This document shows positions 62,180-64,000 of a DNA stretch of 64,000 nucleotides, in pieces. The stretch is from CAZNKU01 sp045541135 (GTDB lineage: Bacteria; Bacillota; Clostridia; Monoglobales; Firm-18): assembly GCA_045541135.1 (NCBI GenBank), contig JAZQIO010000028.1, positions 104,970 through 168,969 of the forward strand, given 5' to 3'. Under the pieces are notes generated by a model. It saw only the letters and a program-made list of their open reading frames with translations, did not search any database and had not been told where the DNA came from. Both the position numbers and the translations under genes were made by a program. Position 1 is the first letter of the stretch. Each line of letters starts with the position of its first letter.

Positions 62180-63787
62180 CTAAAACTTGTCTTTTGCAAA
62201 CATTTCCGAAAGTTTTACATATTTATCATATAATTTTTTATATTTTTCTGTATTTTCAAGGTTTGGTTTATAAACAACCTTACATTCTTTTGAAAGAGCT
62301 TTTACTGCTTCTTCCACTGTTTCAAATTCACCTGATGCGTATGCCGCAAACATTGCGCTACCAACAGCACCGCCCTGTTTGCAGTCAGCAACTTTAATTT
62401 CCTTTCCTGTTACATCGCTGTATATTTGCATAAGCAATTTATTTTTAAGTGATATTCCTCCGCTTGCATATACTTCCTTTACTTCTACCCCGTATTTTTC
62501 ATACAAGTCAAAAATTACTTTGGTACCAAATGCGGCTGATTCTATAAGTGCTCTGTACATTTCTTCGGGTTTTGTGCCTAAAGTAAAACCAAACATTGCA
62601 CCTGTAAGATTATTATCTACATAAGGTGTGCGGTTACCGTTCCACCAATCAAGTGCAAGTATTTTATTTTCACCTGCAGTTATTTTTTCTGCAAGCTGTT
62701 CTAAATAATCAAATACACTTATACCAAGTTTGTCAGCTGTATCCTTATACGAATATGGTACACAGCTTTTAACAAACCAGTCAAACATATCACCAATACA
62801 ACATTGACCTGATTCATAAACACTATAGTCCGGAAACAGTCCACCCTCTACCTTACCACAGGTGCCGGGAACATCAACATCTTTTTTATCAAGCATAATA
62901 TGGCATCCTGATGTACCAATTATAAGCATCATCTGCCCTGGTTTGGCTATTCCTCCTGCCGGCAAACCAGCATGTGCATCAAGACAGGGAACAGCAACAA
63001 CAGTTCCTTCTGAAAGCCCTGTAAGTTCAGCACCATATTTTGTAACTGTACCTGCAACAGTACCTACTGCTTTAACTTCTCCTCTTAATTTTGTTTCTAC
63101 AATATTATCAAGCTTCGGGTTAAGATTTTCCAAAAAATCATTTGAAGGATATCCGTCTTTTGGTGTCCACGAACCTTTAAAACCTGCCATACAGCAGTTG
63201 CGTATGGTATTGCCTGTTAGAAGCCATATTATCCAATCGCCTGCTTCAACAAAATATTCTGTACATTCATATACTTCCGGTGCTTTTTCAACAGTTTCAA
63301 GTATTTTAGGGAACAGCCATTCCGAAGACACTTTGCCACCATAGGTTGTAAGCCATTTTTCATTACTCTTTTCTGCCATTTCGGTAATGTAATCTGCCTG
63401 TGGCTGTGCGCTGTGGTGCTTCCAGAGCTTTACATATGCCATAGGATTATTTTTAAATTCATCCTGCATGCAGAGAGGTTTAAAATCTGCATCAACGGGT
63501 AGCATTGTACATCCTGTAAAATCAACGCCTATTCCCACCACTTGCTCTACTTTTATATGTGCCTGTTTTACAACATCTTTTGTTGTGTATGACAAAGCCT
63601 CTATGTAATCCTGCGGATGTTGAAATGCACTATTTTCATCTAATTTAACACCATTTATATTATCCGACATAACAGCATGAGGATATTTATATTCAGATAC
63701 CGCAACCTCGTTACCGTTTTCAAGGTCAAGTAATACTGCACGAGCAGAAAGTGTACCAAAATCTATGCCTATTGTATATTTTTTCAT
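62180..63787 (-). CDS. araB: ribulokinase (FGGY carbohydrate kinase)
   Basis: A 535-residue FGGY kinase phosphorylating L-ribulose (AraB) to L-ribulose-5-phosphate, the substrate of the AraD encoded at 50971. N-terminal ATP/sugar fold: YTIGIDFGTLSARAVLLD and GIGVDFTGCTML; AraB-like features are the length, YVKLWKHHSAQPQAD and LIIGTSGCHIML; the C-terminal signature is EVYASGGISLKNKLLMQIYSD. AAGGAAG precedes the ATG. It is monocistronic, with its own promoter and terminator, separated from the araD-araM operon by 9 kb. Xylulokinase is a less likely alternative. Confidence 0.9.
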   Translation of the reverse strand: MKKYTIGIDFGTLSARAVLLDLENGNEVAVSEYKYPHAVMSDNINGVKLDENSAFQHPQDYIEALSYTTKDVVKQAHIKVEQVVGIGVDFTGCTMLPVDADFKPLCMQDEFKNNPMAYVKLWKHHSAQPQADYITEMAEKSNEKWLTTYGGKVSSEWLFPKILETVEKAPEVYECTEYFVEAGDWIIWLLTGNTIRNCCMAGFKGSWTPKDGYPSNDFLENLNPKLDNIVETKLRGEVKAVGTVAGTVTKYGAELTGLSEGTVVAVPCLDAHAGLPAGGIAKPGQMMLIIGTSGCHIMLDKKDVDVPGTCGKVEGGLFPDYSVYESGQCCIGDMFDWFVKSCVPYSYKDTADKLGISVFDYLEQLAEKITAGENKILALDWWNGNRTPYVDNNLTGAMFGFTLGTKPEEMYRALIESAAFGTKVIFDLYEKYGVEVKEVYASGGISLKNKLLMQIYSDVTGKEIKVADCKQGGAVGSAMFAAYASGEFETVEEAVKALSKECKVVYKPNLENTEKYKKLYDKYVKLSEMFAKDKF

Positions 63788-63815
63788 AGATAAATCTTCC
63801 TTTAAGTTTTTTTAC

Positions 63816-63844
63816 ATTGTATCACAACAAGTAAAAGTTTGCAA
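63816..63844 (-). promoter_or_regulatory. promoter of the ribulokinase gene
   Basis: Minus strand: TTGCAA (63839-63844), 17 bases, TACAAT (63816-63821) with TGTGA just before it. Confidence 0.7.
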
Positions 63845-63869
63845 GAAAAAACACCGCCTAAAGGCGGTT
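63845..63869 (-). terminator. terminator of an element or gene lying to the right of the window
   Basis: Minus strand: AACCGCC / GGCGGTG stem with loop TTTA, followed by TTTTTTC; it ends one base before the ribulokinase -35 box. Confidence 0.7.
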
Positions 63870-64000
63870 GGTCTTAGGGATAAGTCGCCCAAAAACCACG
63901 ATTTTGGCGCATAGTGGTGTTAAAAGCACTTGAAATCCGTCAGGATTTTCTCGTGCTTTTGCCTAACTCTGCATCCAAACTTGTGATTTTTAGGGTGCAA
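63870..64000. other. structured non-coding stretch at the window edge
   Basis: No gene is visible. A long hairpin pairs AAAAGCAC (63922-63929) with GTGCTTTT (63953-63960) and AAATCC with GGATTT inside it, loop GTCA; a smaller one pairs CCAAAA with TTTTGG near 63890-63907. It could be the end of a structured RNA, of a repeat, or of a gene that continues past the window. Confidence 0.35.

Overview
The window looks like a chromosomal segment of a low-GC, spore-forming, anaerobic clostridium with a plant- or host-glycan lifestyle. The evidence is a complete spoIIIAA-AH operon, spoIIGA-sigE, a one-piece pyruvate:ferredoxin oxidoreductase, ECF-type folate uptake, many AraC-type regulators, and very large S-layer-homology (SLH) surface proteins carrying Gly/Pro-rich linkers. 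No phage, plasmid, CRISPR or transposase gene is visible. The style (SLH-anchored glycan enzymes, sugar genes scattered as small regulator-target pairs) recalls gut Clostridia such as Monoglobus relatives, but that placement is inference.

Layout. 1-12.9 kb: LacZ-type beta-galactosidase, a Cu/Zn-SOD-like protein, an EF-G paralogue, pyruvate:ferredoxin oxidoreductase, an Mrp/NBP35 iron-sulfur ATPase, and an oxidoreductase/AraC divergent pair. 13-26.7 kb: a five-gene minus-strand operon coding for a sialidase-like protein, an N-acetylneuraminate-lyase-type aldolase and three exported SLH proteins, the last with a heparinase II/III lyase fold; a divergent AraC gene faces it. 27.6-36.2 kb: initiator tRNA, an Asp23 protein, spoIIIAH to spoIIIAA, then in the opposite direction a tetrahydrofolate riboswitch-folT unit, spoIIGA-sigE and a D,D-carboxypeptidase. 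36.2-43.4 kb: mglBAC sugar ABC transporter, a glycerophosphodiesterase-FAD oxidoreductase operon and its AraC gene. 43.4-48.8 kb: a second giant heparinase-fold protein without SLH domains. 48.9-53.7 kb: DeoR regulator and a divergent L-arabinose/ribulose-like operon (isomerase, AraD, AraM) whose first and last genes are both broken. 53.7-59.5 kb: alpha-L-fucosidase-QueH, manganese catalase, NhaC antiporter, lyxose isomerase-sugar kinase. 59.5-64 kb: a 292-bp hairpin-rich repeat element, a BlaI-M56-M23 regulatory protease operon, and ribulokinase.

How it fits together. Surface lyases and glycosidases would release oligosaccharides; intracellular glycosidases (beta-galactosidase, fucosidase, sialidase-like protein) and sugar isomerases, kinases and aldolases would feed glycolysis and pyruvate:ferredoxin oxidoreductase. 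Three of the regulator/target pairs share an unusual promoter geometry in which the two -10 boxes abut or overlap as a palindrome (TATAAT-n-ATTATA), making the two promoters physically exclusive. The most notable unexplained items are the SLH operon with its repeated, unrecognised beta-rich module, the symmetric promoters, a 7-bp tandem duplication that frameshifts a phosphodiesterase, an in-frame stop that splits an M56-M23 protein, and the repeat element at 59.5 kb.
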